Source: Marchantia polymorpha subsp. ruderalis
Lineage: Eukaryota; Streptophyta; Marchantiopsida; Marchantiales; Marchantiaceae
Direction of reading: 5' to 3'
Length of the DNA: 64,000 nt
Assembly (NCBI GenBank): GCA_037833965.1
Contig: AP031353.1
Coordinates: forward strand, 17,858,501-17,922,500
How positions within the stretch are numbered: the stretch's first letter is position 1; the number at the start of each line of letters is the position of its first letter. Positions 13,201 to 24,324 of the stretch are shown piece by piece. A program made the translations under genes and the position numbers. Below the pieces are notes generated by a model. That model saw only the letters and a program-made list of their open reading frames with translations, ran no database searches and was not told where the DNA came from.

Positions 13201-13277
13201 ATGCGCGCAGCTCGCACCAGAAAGTGAAATCGCGAATTCAAGAATGGGGCGTCCTCCGTCTCCTCGTTGAAGGTCAT
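10233..13277 (-). pseudogene. X2 family X protein (broken)
   Basis: The upstream ATG at 13277 (MTFNEETED) runs to a TAG at 13047; the same frame reopens and includes a second ATG, MSKLNRLRMM, at 13013. The N-terminal domain shows KLEFLLWEWNY, LGRCAG and RTRDYKDRFRRTVAAALLQL. Near 12505 a 22-bp deletion relative to X4 removes the IRQHAYEEK region and shifts the frame. The disordered middle spans about 12460-11220. The acidic segment and coiled coil (LLRYLDRK, 11216-10782) end at a TAG that X4 lacks. The C-terminal tail continues to a stop at 10233. No catalytic motif of any transposase or polymerase is visible. Confidence 0.75.
11899..11920. repeat. 22-bp perfect palindrome in the X2 coding region
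   Basis: Perfect inverted repeat with core GCCTACGCGTAGGC and symmetric CTCT/AGAG arms. The same palindrome occurs in X4 at 21449-21470. It belongs to a scattered class of self-complementary GCCT...AGGC units in family X. Confidence 0.8.
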
Positions 13278-13317
13278 GGTCGGCTCTCGGTCGTGAAGGT
13301 CGGATCACTTGATGGCC

Positions 13318-14088
13318 TGTAAGACCAGATATTGCATGTGTGAAATAAAACTAGAATTAGCCAAGGAATTAATCATGGTTAGGATAGTTATGACTAAATC
13401 TAGCTAGTTATGACTAAGTCTAGCTAGTTTAGCTATAATGTCTATACTTGGCGGAATAACTAGAGAAGTTCTAGAAGATTTGAGTGAGCACTTCTATTTT
13501 GTCTTGTACAAAAGTCTAGATTCCAAGAGAAAAGACTTTTGAACTTCATGTTTAGTTTTGATTGGTTTGACTAAAGTAAGGAGTATTCCATTGGTTAGAC
13601 TAAGTCTTATGTTGACTTAGTGGAAAGTGGAAGTTCTAGAAGTTGGAAAGGCACAAATGGCATGTCGCCACCTCAATCTAGGGATTAGTAAACATCTAGA
13701 AGGTTTAGGAGGCCAATGGCATGTTGCCACATATTGATAACTAGTCAACCTTACTATGGTTTATCTTCATAAAAGTAAGTTAGATAGAAATTACCATTTG
13801 TTACTATGGTAAATTTTCAAGTATTATATATAGAGAGGTAGGGAAGAGCCTCTCAAGCAAGTTTGGAGAGTTCATATGTAGAGACTTGTTTCATATATGA
13901 AAGAGTGACGAATTTTCAGTACCTTGGATTGTCGATGAGTGTATTAGTTGGAATGATACCTTGAGAGATTGTGTGAGAGTGTGTTTAGCTTATGAGTATG
14001 ATGCGGAATCCTAGTCTTCTAGAATCATGATGAGCTACTGAAAAGCTATCTGAGGTAAACCTGAGTGAGAGTCAGCCCGGAGGTTGCA
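13318..14088 (+). repeat. G1 5' LTR
   Basis: Begins TGTAAGAC and ends GGAGGTTGCA. It aligns along its length with the inverse of the 858-bp G2 LTRs but is shorter and clearly diverged. The primer-binding site follows after four T residues. Confidence 0.85.
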
Positions 14089-14092
14089 TTTT

Positions 14093-14110
14093 TGGTTCCG
14101 TTGCCGGGAC
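14093..14110 (+). promoter_or_regulatory. G1 primer-binding site
   Basis: TGGTTCCGTTGCCGGGAC, four bases after the LTR. It resembles the tRNA-Asp-type site TGGCGCCGTTGCCGGGGA used by many plant gypsy elements, with a few changes. G2 has the same site. Confidence 0.7.
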
Positions 14111-14772
14111 CTCAATCTAGAAGGCGGAATGTTTAGGATTCGATTTCTAGCTCGAGAGAAAGTATCCATGAGGGATCACTTGGTGTTAACATTGGGGAAT
14201 GAAAGAGCGGAGAGTGTGCTTGAGAGCGAAAATCCCTTTGTTTATCCAATAGTCTCATATGATAGCCTAGAAGTGATTTTGTACGTTTTGTACACGTAAA
14301 TAGGTCTTTTTGAGAGAAAAGTGATCTTAGACACCAAAAAAAATAAAATATTTTTGAAGGTATTTTTCAAAGTTTTTATTGATTTTAGAGTGGAAGATAG
14401 AGAACATTTACGTTTTTGTTTCAGGTCCAGATCATGTGTTAACAGAAAGATATGAGAGTTAGAAGTTGGGTGGGTTTTCACGGGTACCAAAAGTTTGCTC
14501 TCTGGAAAGTTTGTACAGAGTAAATTACTTTTTGTGTATTTCAAGTTATGCTTTGAAACTTCGTACGCGTGTGTATTTAAAGATTACCTACGTGTGAGTT
14601 AAAAGTTTACTGAGAGATCACGTCTAGAGACGAAGTTATGATGATTTGAAGTTTAGGGGGTACAAAATCAGGAAAAGAGAGCAAAAGTTTTGGGTTTCTT
14701 TATTCGCAGTTTTGGCCTAGTAGATAACGTTTCTGGGAGAGATCTTTTGAGTGGTTTCCACCTTATGGAAAA

Positions 14773-15216
14773 ATGAGTGATCAAGGGGGCTGGAAGGTTA
14801 GGTTATCAAAAGTACCTCAAGGTTTGGATGTTATAGTGTCTCTAGACTCCAATACAAGAGAATTCAAGGTGGAGTTTGAAGAAAGAGTAGTTAGTCAATC
14901 CCCAAGAGTGAAACATGAGACTTGCTTTTATTGTGGAGAGGAGGGACATAAGGTTGTCAATTGTTCACTGCGGAACAAGGATAGAAGATCGAGGAGCAAG
15001 AGAACCTTGGGAGATTTGAAACTTCACTTGGGACCATCATCGCCACATGAATCCCAAAGTGCAACCTTTTGTGACTATTGTGGAGTGATTGGACTACCGG
15101 CGGGACACGAATGCAGCGGAGTGAAGGCGCTTCTAGAATCACTTGTGGAAGGGTTTGACGGCAAGCTAAGTGCTGAAACGGAGAAAGTGACCTCAGCGGG
15201 TTCAAGCTCAAACTGA
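14773..15216 (+). CDS. G1 upstream zinc-knuckle ORF (147 aa)
   Basis: Uninterrupted 147-codon frame starting at an ATG (MSDQGGWKVRLSKVPQ), nearly identical to the G2 ORF at 29314-29757. It holds a CCHC zinc knuckle, CFYCGEEGHKVVNC (C-x2-C-x4-H-x4-C), about residues 57-70. A second Cys/His cluster, CDYCGVIGLPAGHEC (C-x2-C-x8-H-x-C), lies near residues 99-113. The basic stretch between them (RSRSKR) suggests nucleic-acid binding. It lies between primer-binding site and gag, so would be translated first from the genomic RNA. Both copies keep it open although G1 gag is broken. Function unknown; an accessory RNA-binding or gag-like protein is inference. Confidence 0.65.
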   Translation: MSDQGGWKVRLSKVPQGLDVIVSLDSNTREFKVEFEERVVSQSPRVKHETCFYCGEEGHKVVNCSLRNKDRRSRSKRTLGDLKLHLGPSSPHESQSATFCDYCGVIGLPAGHECSGVKALLESLVEGFDGKLSAETEKVTSAGSSSN

Positions 15217-15444
15217 AGATGGAGATCATCATTCGGATGATGGAGAAGTTGATGATGAGGGTAAGACTCATTGTATGCCTAGGGGAGGAGAGAGCTTTGA
15301 CTATCTTGGAGCAACCAATTCCTTTTGTGTTTCCTTTGATGAATTACTCAAGGATGGAGTGAGTGTTGTTTGTATTGTATTAGGGAGTCCCATATAAATT
15401 TCCAATAGAAAAAAAATATATTTATAAAAAAATATTAGTTGGAA

Positions 15445-17153
15445 ATGGGGAAGCTTCCGGTGTTTTATGGGAGGGAAAATGAGGATGTAGAAGCCTTTGT
15501 TAGGGACTTCAAGAGGGCTTGCATAAGAAACAATGAAAGGAAGAAGGTTGAGTGGGCTATGCTTTTGCCGGATTTCTTGGAGGATTCTGCACTTAAATGG
15601 TACCAGAAGTACAAGAGAGAACATGTGGAGGAGGACACTTGGGAGACATTGACGGAGAGCCTCATCGAAAACTTTCTTCCCAATGAAAATTATGAAAAGC
15701 TGATGTGTGAGGTCACCTTCTTGAAACAAGGAGAGAACGAGAAGGTGATGACCTATGGGGAGAGAACTGAGAAGTTAGAGTCGAGGTTCCACGTGGTGTT
15801 GAGGAAGGGTGGAGACGAAGTGGATGCTACAATGGTGGAGATACGAGCAATGCTCATGAAGAACTTCGTCGGAGGTTTGAGACCCGAGATTCGAAGTAAG
15901 GTGAGATATGAGAAGCCTTCTTCTAAAGCTGAAGCCATTCGAATTGCTATTAGAATGGAGGAAAGCTTAGAAGATGATGATTCTAGCTTGGTGGCTAGAG
16001 AAGTAACTCCACCGATTGTAGGAAAATCCATGGGTTCAAATCTTGCTAGTTCATCCACAATGGTGAATCCTAATGTAGATTTGCAAAATGAGTTGAAATC
16101 TATTACGGAAACTCTAGCAGATCTCAAGATCAATGTAGTACAGTTGTGGGAGAAGAGGAATCAGAATGTAGGAGGAAGTTCTAGAGGGTATGGAAATTAT
16201 CCTCCAAGACCAAATCCACCTCTATGAAACTTTGCAGTTTCTTGTTTTACTTGTGGCGGTCCTCATTTTCAGCGAAATTGTCCTAACCCTCGACAACATG
16301 ATGGAGTTCGGCACAACAACAATGCACCGGCCACACAACAAGCCAAGGATAAGGGAGTAGCATCCATTGATGTATTTCCTCATCAATGCACCTTTGAGAA
16401 AGGAGAGAGCTCAAAGTCGAAGGTGGATATCCTTGCACATGAGAAGAAACGTGCTTGATTTGCAGATGAGTCAATTTCCATATAGGACATGCCAAGTCGG
16501 AGTACACGATCAAGTGGAGTTAGTCAACCAAGAGTACCAAGAAAGAAGTTGGGCATGAATGACTTTTCCATTTCATCTTCTCAAGCTAAGTATGACGTGG
16601 TGGAAGATGTAGGAAGTCAGAAGGCCAATATCACAGTTGGCCAACTCATTGCTTTAAATCCAGCCATACGGAAGGAGTTGAGAGGAGGCCTTAGCTCCAC
16701 AAGGATCAAGAAGCGAAGATCCAAGGGAAAGGCTCACATGACTAATGTGGGAGTTGGTGTGGTGGATGCTGCTGCCTCGGAGGTATGTACACATGCCTCA
16801 AAGATCGAAGTGAGGATCGATGGGCATGATGTTTCAGACGTGCTAGTAGATGGTGGTTCTGCTGTAAATGCAATGTCTGAAAGATTGTTGATGAAGTTGG
16901 GGATGCGACTTTCCAGACATTGTTGGTATGGCCAACAAACAGAAGGTAAAACCACTTGGTGTGGTTGACAAAGTTGTGGTAAGTGTGAGAGGTGTGCAAA
17001 CCTTACTTTCCTTCCAAGTACTCAAGGAAGCTAGTTATGATTTGCTGTTGGGACGTCCTTGGTTGAGGGCGGTGAGAACTACTGATCGATGGCACAAGGG
17101 CTATCTGAGGATAGGCCCAAAGAACCAAAATATATTTCGCAAATATATCCATG
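15445..17153 (+). pseudogene. G1 gag-protease (broken, truncated)
   Basis: The frame opens at the ATG of MGKLPVFYGRENEDVEAF and follows the G2 polyprotein closely to a TGA at 16225, where G2 has a glycine codon. Beyond it the zinc knuckle CFTCGGPHFQRNC is still readable (about 16240-16280). Two more stops come near 16456 and 16484. The protease reads VLVDGGSAVNAMSERL (near 16840-16890), then a small deletion after GMRLSR shifts the frame. The match resumes at ANKQKVKPLGVVDKVV (16931) and runs to the deletion junction near 17124. The gag portion would form particles; this copy is dead. Confidence 0.85.
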
Positions 17154-17754
17154 TGACCCCAACTCCGAATTTACAACCCTTTCCCTAGTTACTCCTAGTG
17201 CAGGACATCCGGGTTGGACTTCCTACTTCGGATGCGGTACCTTCGTCAAACCGAAATCACTTTCACGCGGTGAACAACACACTCAACTCACAAAACGCGC
17301 AGAGACTAAGGAAATCCGAACTAAGAGACCATGTTGAGAAAAGATTCAGTGTCACAACTTAACAGTCTATTGACGATTTTGAATTCTCAGGCACTTGTCA
17401 TTCCCTAATATATTGCGGAGGCTACCCCTGAAGGCACCTCAAGCAGCGTAACACACACAACTTGAATTTACAACCAAGGCTTACTCCGAAGTAACAAAAC
17501 TTCACTTTGGCATTAAGGGAGAAAAATCCTGAAGGAAATACAAACGGAGAAAATCGTCCGAAGGTGTAAGTCCGAACTTCAGCTCATGATTAGAGTATCT
17601 ACTAGCTCAGAACACTCAGACAAAGACCTTCGGCTGTAGGCTGCAATAACTTCGACAATTTTACAACTCCTCTTGCGCGGTGACAGAACAAAATACACAA
17701 AAGCGCAGGGGAAACGACTTCCTAAACTAAACATCCGAAACTGGAAAATCCCTC

Positions 17755-17780
17755 AAGGCCAACGCCTTTAACTACTTTAT
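17755..17780 (-). promoter_or_regulatory. X3 TATAAA box plus hairpin
   Basis: Minus-strand TATAAAGTAG followed by an AAGGC-loop-GCCTT stem. One outer pair of the family hairpin is mismatched in this copy. Confidence 0.5.
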
Positions 17781-17821
17781 ACAATCTAAGATACTAACTA
17801 CCTAACACTCTGCTCTACTCC

Positions 17822-19553
17822 TCATCTGCTATGCCTCCTGTGTGAAGGCCAACGGCGCACTAGCTCCCTACCCGACCAATCTTCTGCTCTACTACGCAGT
17901 CCCAACCGCCGCAACACCGCGGTCATCTCTGCCTCGAGGTTCACAATGGCGTCTCGCGACCTCGACAGAATGGATCCCAACCGCTTCGCTATGCGCCGCC
18001 GACTCCGACTGTCACCCGACATCAAGGCCGCCGTACGAATCTCCAGCTTGCTCAAGGTCACTCTCTCCCGCGCGGCAATCTCCCAGCGAGTATAACTTCT
18101 AAGACACCGGTCAACTCGCGCTACTAACTACTCCCGCGTGCGATCTGTCGCGCGCCGGTTGTCGCCTTCAAATTCCACTAACTGCAGCTCTGCCTCTGCA
18201 CGCTGCACTCTCAATTCGTTGCACTGCAATTGCAGACGACGCAGTAACTCCTCGTCCGCCTTCCGTGCGAGTTCGCTGTGCTCCAGCAACCGCGTCTGCC
18301 GCACAAGCTCCTTTGCCAAGATGCAATTCTGAGCTCGTTCAGAATGGAGCTCCGCCTCAATCTTCGCGCGCTGCTCCCCAAATTTGCGATGGGCATCGGC
18401 CACAGATGAAGTGCTGTCCTGTGCAACCTCCGCGAGAGGGCACAATGTGCTTGCATGAAATTGTACTTCTTGTCCAACTGCCGGTACTTCTGGTCCAGGG
18501 CTATCAGCTCGGAATTCGTTGCTACCTTAATCCGAGTCCGATTCCTTACCAATTCGACGTAGGATCTTCGATGGCGGGGATCCGCATACCTCGTTGCCTT
18601 GCGATCCAGGTACCGCAGTAGCGGCATCACCTGCTCGCAAAGCACTCCCGTCGGTGTACCTTGCACCGACTCCACTTCCTCCTCCTCTGATCCCGTGTCG
18701 TCCTCTGTGTCGAGGATCTCTGTCGCCACAGAAATCCTCGGCGATTCTCTGGAGCTGGGTCGCGCAGCTTCTTCTGCCGCGACCGCCGCTCCACTTCCTG
18801 CCAACATCTCCAATGGGGTGGGAGATCTTGCTCCCGGTGGGCCTACTTCACTTGCCCGAACTGCTACCGCCGAAGACGTCTAGAGCCGAAGTCGTCTATG
18901 CCGAAGGCACACGTGTCTCCTCCTTCTTGCCTTCGTCCTCCGCAGGCTGCTCGAGTTGTGTATGCGCAGAGGGCGCTTCCGCCGAAGGCGCTTGACCCAA
19001 AGTACTCTGAGCCAAAGGCTCCTTCCTACTCTGCTCCTATGCCGAAGGCTCTTGACATGAAGTCGAGTCATCAAAAGGTACTTGCTCGGAAGCCCACACT
19101 TCTCCGTCGTTGGTACGCTGGCCGGTGCCGCATGCCGTCTTCCTTGGCCCGAAGGCCTTTGTGCTTCTTCCGAAGGCGTCTGTGCCTTCGACGCAGGGAG
19201 GTCCGCTGTCCTCCCCATAACTCCTCCACTCGCATCCTCCCCCGAGGATGGCGAGTTTCTTGTCTCCGCAGCTCGTACTGTGTCCGCGCTACTCGCCGGC
19301 TGAACAAGCTTGCGTGCTTTCTGCTTTGGCCGACTGGAGGGCTCGTGGGTCGCCCGACTTTGGGCGGGAGCAGCGAGCACTTCCCGCTGGCTCTGGTCCG
19401 CATCCCCATCCCATTTCCGCTTTCGCGGTACTCGTACTGCCCGCGGTTCATCCTCTGCTCGTGGTCGAGCTGGTGGTGTGCAAGCGGGTGTTTCGTCGGT
19501 GTCGGTGTCGACCTCGACATCCTTCACATATCTTCCAGGATTGCTTCGTGCGC
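17822..19553 (-). pseudogene. X3 family X protein fragment (broken)
   Basis: The N-terminal domain is missing. The fragment starts just upstream of NPGRYVKDVEVDTDTDE, the end of that domain. The basic segment RPKQKARK and a disordered middle follow, then SGAAVAAEEAARPSSRESPR and LLRYLDRK (18813-18500). A frameshift follows, then coiled coil (18445-18128, ELVRQTRLLEHSELARKADE). The C-terminal tail DSRSRRRIAKRLGSILSRSRDA ends at 17822. Several stops and shifts. Confidence 0.65.
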
Positions 19554-19739
19554 AGGTGTAGATCCGAACTACTCAAGTCTCTAACCAATGTACTAGCTCT
19601 GAACATTCAGCCGAAGGCCTTCAGCTACACGATGCGGATCGCTAAGGTGTAGCTCCTCTTGCGTGGTGACAGAACTAAAGACACAAACACGCAGAGAAAA
19701 TGAGTTCCTGATCTGCACTTCTGAAATTGGGAAAGAACC

Positions 19740-19768
19740 CAAGGCAAGACGCCTTGAACTACTTTATA
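19740..19768 (-). promoter_or_regulatory. X4 TATAAA box plus hairpin
   Basis: Minus-strand TATAAA (19768-19763) and, 12 nt on, CAAGGC-GTCTT-GCCTTG (19756-19740... reading down). Identical in plan to X2. Confidence 0.6.
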
Positions 19769-19809
19769 CCTTCTAAGTCCTAACTAACACTACACTGCAC
19801 TACGCTACG

Positions 19810-22800
19810 CTACACGCCGGCACGGAACCACGCTACACTACACTCCGCGGAACCTGTGCTTCGCCTCCTGCGCGACGGACTGCCGCGCTCCAACTCCCTA
19901 CCCTGCCAGTCCTCAGTCCTCGACTGCGCAGTCCCAACCGCCGCAACACCGCGGAAACCTCCGTCTCAAGGGTGGACATGGTGTCCCGCGCCTTCGATAG
20001 AAAAGAATCCAGCTTCTTCGCTACCCGCCGCCGACTCGGACTGTCACCCGTCAACAACCCAGCTGCACGAAGCTCTAACTCACGCAGTGTGAGTTTCTCT
20101 TGCGCCGCCACTTCCCAGTGGGCATAGCCCTTGAGACAGTGGGCGACTCGCCTCGCCATCTCTTCCTTCGTGCGATCTGCCTCTCGCCGGCAATCGTCTT
20201 CAATTACTACCAACTACGATTCGGCCTCCGCACGCTGTGCTCTCAATTCTCCGCATTCCGACTGCAGCCTGCGGATTAATTCCTCATCCGCCTGACATTG
20301 CTCCAACAACCGCGTCTGTCGCACTAGCTCCTCTGACAGCACTTGATTTTGCGTCTTCTCAGAAATCAGTGCTTCCGTGGCCTTCACCAGATCCTTTGTG
20401 AGCTCTTCCAGTCTCCCATTCTTCACCTTGTCGTAGTGGGTGTACGTTCTCCGAATGAGATTGTACTGACCCCACAAGCATTCATGCTTCTCTTGCAGCT
20501 CCTTAAGTTCCCGGTCCACCCGAGCTAGCAGCTTGCTGGTGTGGACTTTAGTGCGAGTTCGCCTACGCACTAACTCGACGTAGGACCCAGGCTGGCGAGG
20601 ATCCGCGTACTTATCCATCTTGCGATCCAAGTACCTCAGCAGAGGTACTACCTGCTCACAGAGCGCCGCCGCCGGCGCACCAACTATTTCTTCCTCCTCC
20701 TCCTTGGTGTCTCCCGATCCCGACACTGATTCCGTGGATCCTCCTTCGTCATCATCCGAAGGGAGTATTTCGGTGGCCATTGATTGCGTTGGCGACTAGC
20801 CTAAGTGGGGTTGCGAGTGGTCTGCGTGTTCTGCCGCCGATGGCGCTCCTGCAGCCTCGCTGCTCCCTGCTAAAATGTCCAAGGCGGTGGGTGAATGCGG
20901 CCGTGCCACATCCCCATTGTCCGCGTGTCGTGCGTCGATCGTAACTCCCTCGCCGTCTGCGTCCACCGCCGAAGGTGATCGCGCGGAATGTGTCTGCGCG
21001 GGGTGCAATTGTGCATCGCGCACGCGAATTTCATCCTGAGGACAGACAATCCGCTCCTCCGTTAGGTCCTGCTCCTTCGATCGGTCCTGCGCGAGGGATG
21101 CGTCCGGCCTTCGCGTAGGCGCAAATCCCGGCGCGTTATCCGCCAAAGGCGCAGCGTCGAAGGTGTCTATCGCCGAAGGCCGCCCGCCCGATGTCCCTTG
21201 GCCCGAAGGCCCTTCCGCCGAAGGCGCATCTTCCGGCGGATTCCCCGCCGAAGGTGCGGCCTCCGCATGCTCCTTGCTTGTAACTCGTTGGCTCGAAGGC
21301 CCTGGCGCCGAAGGCGCAAATCCCGGCGCTCTGTCCGCCAGAGGGCCTTCCCGCGAAGGCCCTTGAGCCGAAGGCGGATCTTCCGCCGGCTCCTTCCCCT
21401 TCCTACGTTGTACCGGGTATGAGTCCTGCTTATGCGTAGGCGAACTTTCTCTGCCTACGCGTAGGCAGAGGTCCACGTCTGCAAGGGGTCGCCTATCCAC
21501 AGGGAGTCGCCTGTGCGTAGGCGGCACACTCGTCCGCACCGCACGTGGTAACTACTGACCCGAAGGCCGTCTCTTGTCTGCTGAAGGCGTAGCGTGGGCC
21601 ACCGCTCCTGCGGACGTCCGCGCAGTCCCATCCTTCTCCGGGGACGAACTTCCCTTCTCTCTGGCGATCGTCGCCGTTTCCGCACTACAAGCTGGTAACA
21701 CAAGCCTGCGCGCTTTTTGCTTCGGCCGGCTGCAAACTTCGTGCTGTGGTCGCTGCCGTATGGAAGCAGTGGATTCTTGATGTTGCTCCTCCTCCGGTTC
21801 CTCTCTCCATCTTCGTTTCCGCGGCACTCTCGCTGCGGGTGTGTTTCTTCCCTCGTCCCGCTGAGTCGGTGGAGTGGAAGTTGGCGAATCCTCCGCGTTG
21901 GTGTCTACTTCGTTATCCCGCACATACTTCCCGGGATGGTCGACTGACAATGGCGGAAAGCGAGCATGCTCCGCCGCAGTCAAACAATTCCTCTGTTGAT
22001 AAAAGTTTATCAAGAAGGGGGAGAGATGATTGAGAGTTCCTCCTTTCTCCTCATATGCATGCTGTCGTATCACCCTATGTAGGATGCGCGCCCAGTGAAC
22101 TGGAGCTCCGGCTAATGTGAGCTCTACAAAAGATACCTTCCACAACGTGATGTACGAAGTGCGGTGCGGCTGCAACAATTGCAGTAGCGCCGCCGCTACA
22201 GTCCTCCGGAAACGATCTTTGTAGTTGCGGATCTTGTACCCGTTCTTGGAAGACCCATCCCGCTTGAACAATTCCACGAATTGCGCTTCGTCCTGCTTCG
22301 ACACCTTGACGCTCTCACTATCAAATAGGAGGTACCCGTCGTTGCCTGCACACCTCCCCAATGCCTGTGCCCAATCGTGGACGGTCCATCTATCTACGTG
22401 CGGACGCAATCCGCGCGTAGGTAGTCGCTCCGCGTCCAATTATTCGCGCACCATGTCTACACACACGTAATTACATCCCCACAGCAAGAACTCAAGTTTT
22501 CTTGCAATCAATCGGTCCTCAAAAGTGCGCAACCCATTTTGTGGAAGTCGGAGTGGCATCATCCGCAGCCTGTTCAACTTCGACATCGCGTTCTTGAAAT
22601 TAGTTTGCGCAACAACTCTCTATCTGCTCTGCTCGAGCCTCTTGCTCGCGCTTCTGCCTCCTCTGCAAACTCTAATTTCTCTCAATTCCAACTCTCGCGC
22701 ACTCAATTCTCTCTCAACCACCGAGTAATTCTCCGCGCGGTGATGTCTAGAGTGTCTAACAGCTAGCAGGTGGACGCGCGCAGCTTGCACCAGAAAGTGA

Positions 22801-22850
22801 AATTGCGAATTTAAGAATGATGCGTCCTCCGTCTCCTCGTTGAAGGTCAT
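19810..22850 (-). pseudogene. X4 family X protein (broken)
   Basis: The upstream ATG at 22850 (MTFNEETED) reaches a TAG at 22620, the same stop as in X2. Later stops include one before LDAERLPTRG (near 22440). From there a long open stretch (22439-21552) holds most of the N-terminal domain: LGRCAG, YLLFDSESVKV, KDRFRRTVAAALLQL, PVHWARILHRVIRQHAYEEKGG, LNHLSPFLINFY. The disordered middle continues in another frame (21539-20796). The acidic coiled-coil part is 20780-20214 (LLRYLDRKMDKYADP) and the tail 20213-19810 (AHWEVAAQEKLTLRELELRAA). Functional production is unlikely. Confidence 0.75.
21449..21470. repeat. 22-bp perfect palindrome in the X4 coding region
   Basis: Same sequence as the palindrome at 11899-11920 in X2, with core GCCTACGCGTAGGC. 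Confidence 0.8.
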
Positions 22851-23443
22851 GGTCGGCTCTCGGTCGTGAAGGTTGGATCACTTGATGGCCGCGCCGGCTC
22901 CGCGCTATAACGGCCTTCTCTCTCACGCGCGGCTTCACGCTCCACCGACGCCGACTTAACTCACACGCTCGAATTGGCAATTTGAACTCCGCTAGCGTAC
23001 TACGCCGCGGACATGGGTGCGCGGCGCCGAAGGCGGATTTCTCGCTGGCCAGCTACACTCCTTCGTACTTAACTTTGGCTAGCCCCGCTCCGCCGAAGGC
23101 GTTTGTCCGCACATAGGACAAAAATCAAACTCCCTTCTGCGTAGGCGGAATCCCCGGCGAAATCTCCGCCGGCGCAGAACTTCATCTGCTTGTGCGTGGG
23201 CGCTCGCCTACGCGTAGGTGAATTCCGTCCGCGCAGGTCCCTCGCCGTAGGCGCAGCGCCAAAGGCGGCTGTGCCGAGGGCGTTGACCGCGGTCAACAGA
23301 CTGTGTCCAGTCTGTCCATTTCCCTCGCCTCTCCGTCGGCGCTCTTGTCCCCGTAATCCCGACCGGCCGAAGGCGGACTCGTCCGTTCCGTCGTACAGTC
23401 CGTACTATCTGTATGGATTTACTACTCCGTCGGGTCCTCGCCC

Positions 23444-24301
23444 TGCAACCTCCGGGCTGACTCTCACTCAGGTTTACCTCTGATGGCTTTGTGGTAGCGC
23501 ATCATGGTTCTAGAAGACTAAGATTCATACTCTCACTCATGTCCCAAACACCTTCTCTCACAAACTCTCATGTATCACTCCAACTCACACGCAAACTCTC
23601 CTCACATCACCCTCTTCACATAAACGCAAACACACGTCGATACTCCAAGATACTCAAAAACTTCACTCCTTCATTACTGAAACAAGTACTCAACATGACT
23701 CTCCAAACTTGCTTCAGAGGTGCTACTCTACCTCTCTATTTATACTACTTGAGAAGTTACCATAGTAACATGTGGTAATTTCTCCTAACTTACTTTTACC
23801 TAGGTAAGTTTGACTAACCTTCTCTACGTGGCAACATGCCATTGGCCTACCTAAACCTTCTAGAAGCTTCTGGAATCCAAGGTTGAGGTGGCGACATGCC
23901 ATTTGAAGCTTTTAAACTTCTACAAGCTTCCTAGCCACTAAGTCAACATTAGACTTAGTCTAGCCAATCATCTTTCATACATTTAGTCAAACCAATCAAA
24001 TCCAAGCTTCTAATCAAATATCTAATCCCTTGGAATCTAGAACTTTTGTATAAGACAAAATAGAAGTGCTCACTCCTTGTAAAGGACAAAATAGAAGTGC
24101 TCACTCCATTCTTCTAGAACTCCGCTAATTATTCCGCCAACTATAGACATTGTAGCTAAACTTAGTCATGACTAGATAAACTTAGTTATAACTAACTAGT
24201 TTAGTCATAACTAGCTAGTTTTAGCTATGCCTTGGCTAATCATCCTTATTCCCTTGACCACTTTTAAGACTTAGTACATATGTGCAACACCCAGTCTTAC
24301 A
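23444..24301 (-). repeat. G2 3' LTR
   Basis: 858 bp; on the plus strand it starts TGCAACCTCCGGG and ends CACCCAGTCTTACA. It matches the 5' LTR at 30435-31292 at a constant offset of 6,991. Confidence 0.95.
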
Positions 24302-24313
24302 TTTACCCCCGGA
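24302..24313 (-). promoter_or_regulatory. G2 polypurine tract
   Basis: On the minus strand GGTCCGGGGGTAAA directly precedes the 3' LTR. This is the expected place for plus-strand priming, only about a dozen bases after the gag-pol stop codon. Confidence 0.65.
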
Positions 24314-24324
24314 CCAAGATTTCA

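Larger units (their letters stand above)
9224..13317 (-). mobile_element. X2: family X element, 5' end lost to G1
   Basis: The minus-strand 3' end is at 9224 (plus strand TGTAATAACCCACTAAAGG), inserted into the X1 leader after the bases CCTGT. The 3' untranslated part (9224-10232) has the duplicated structure described for X7. The broken frame occupies 10233-13277. At 13317 the leader is interrupted by the gypsy element G1, whose far side was deleted, so the 5' terminus of X2 and its second target duplication are missing. Closest relative here is X4, sharing long nearly identical stretches and an in-frame stop. Confidence 0.8.
13318..17153 (+). mobile_element. G1: truncated Ty3/gypsy element
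   Basis: Plus-strand gypsy element of the same family as G2. It starts with a 771-bp 5' LTR (TGTAAGAC...GTTGCA) inserted after ...TGATGGCC in the X2 leader. It continues through a primer-binding site, the upstream zinc-knuckle ORF, gag and protease, then ends. Near 17124 a deletion joins the protease-linker to a short piece of the reverse-transcriptase upstream region (FRKYIHV). At about 17153 the sequence switches to the 3' untranslated DNA of X3. No reverse transcriptase, integrase or 3' LTR remains. Stops in gag make it non-functional. Confidence 0.85.
17154..19553 (-). mobile_element. X3: family X fragment missing both ends
   Basis: Minus-strand piece. At its 3' side (about 17154) it is fused to G1: the sequence changes from gypsy to the 3' untranslated DNA of family X (CCAACTCCG...TTTACAACCC). 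At its 5' side (about 19553) it is fused to the 3' untranslated DNA of X4 at a CGCAGG-like junction with only a few bases of overlap. Both joins look like deletions rather than insertions, because no terminus or target duplication is present. Its coding part resembles X8/X9 more than X2/X4. Confidence 0.7.
19554..23443 (-). mobile_element. X4: family X element, 3' and coding part
   Basis: Minus-strand copy. The 3' terminus is missing: at 19553 its 3' untranslated DNA is joined to X3. The coding region runs 22850-19810, then the leader continues to 23443, where G2 is inserted (GCCC flanks both sides of G2). The leader resumes at 31293 and ends at 31957. Insertion of X4 into X5 is shown by its 5' terminus abutting X5 coding sequence; the expected duplicate of GAGGC on the other side was lost with the 3' end. 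Confidence 0.8.

Noticed and set aside
18898-19584. Long plus-strand frame of 228 codons opposite X3
   Set aside because: It is the antisense of the GC-rich low-complexity coding segment of family X, where long antisense frames arise from composition.
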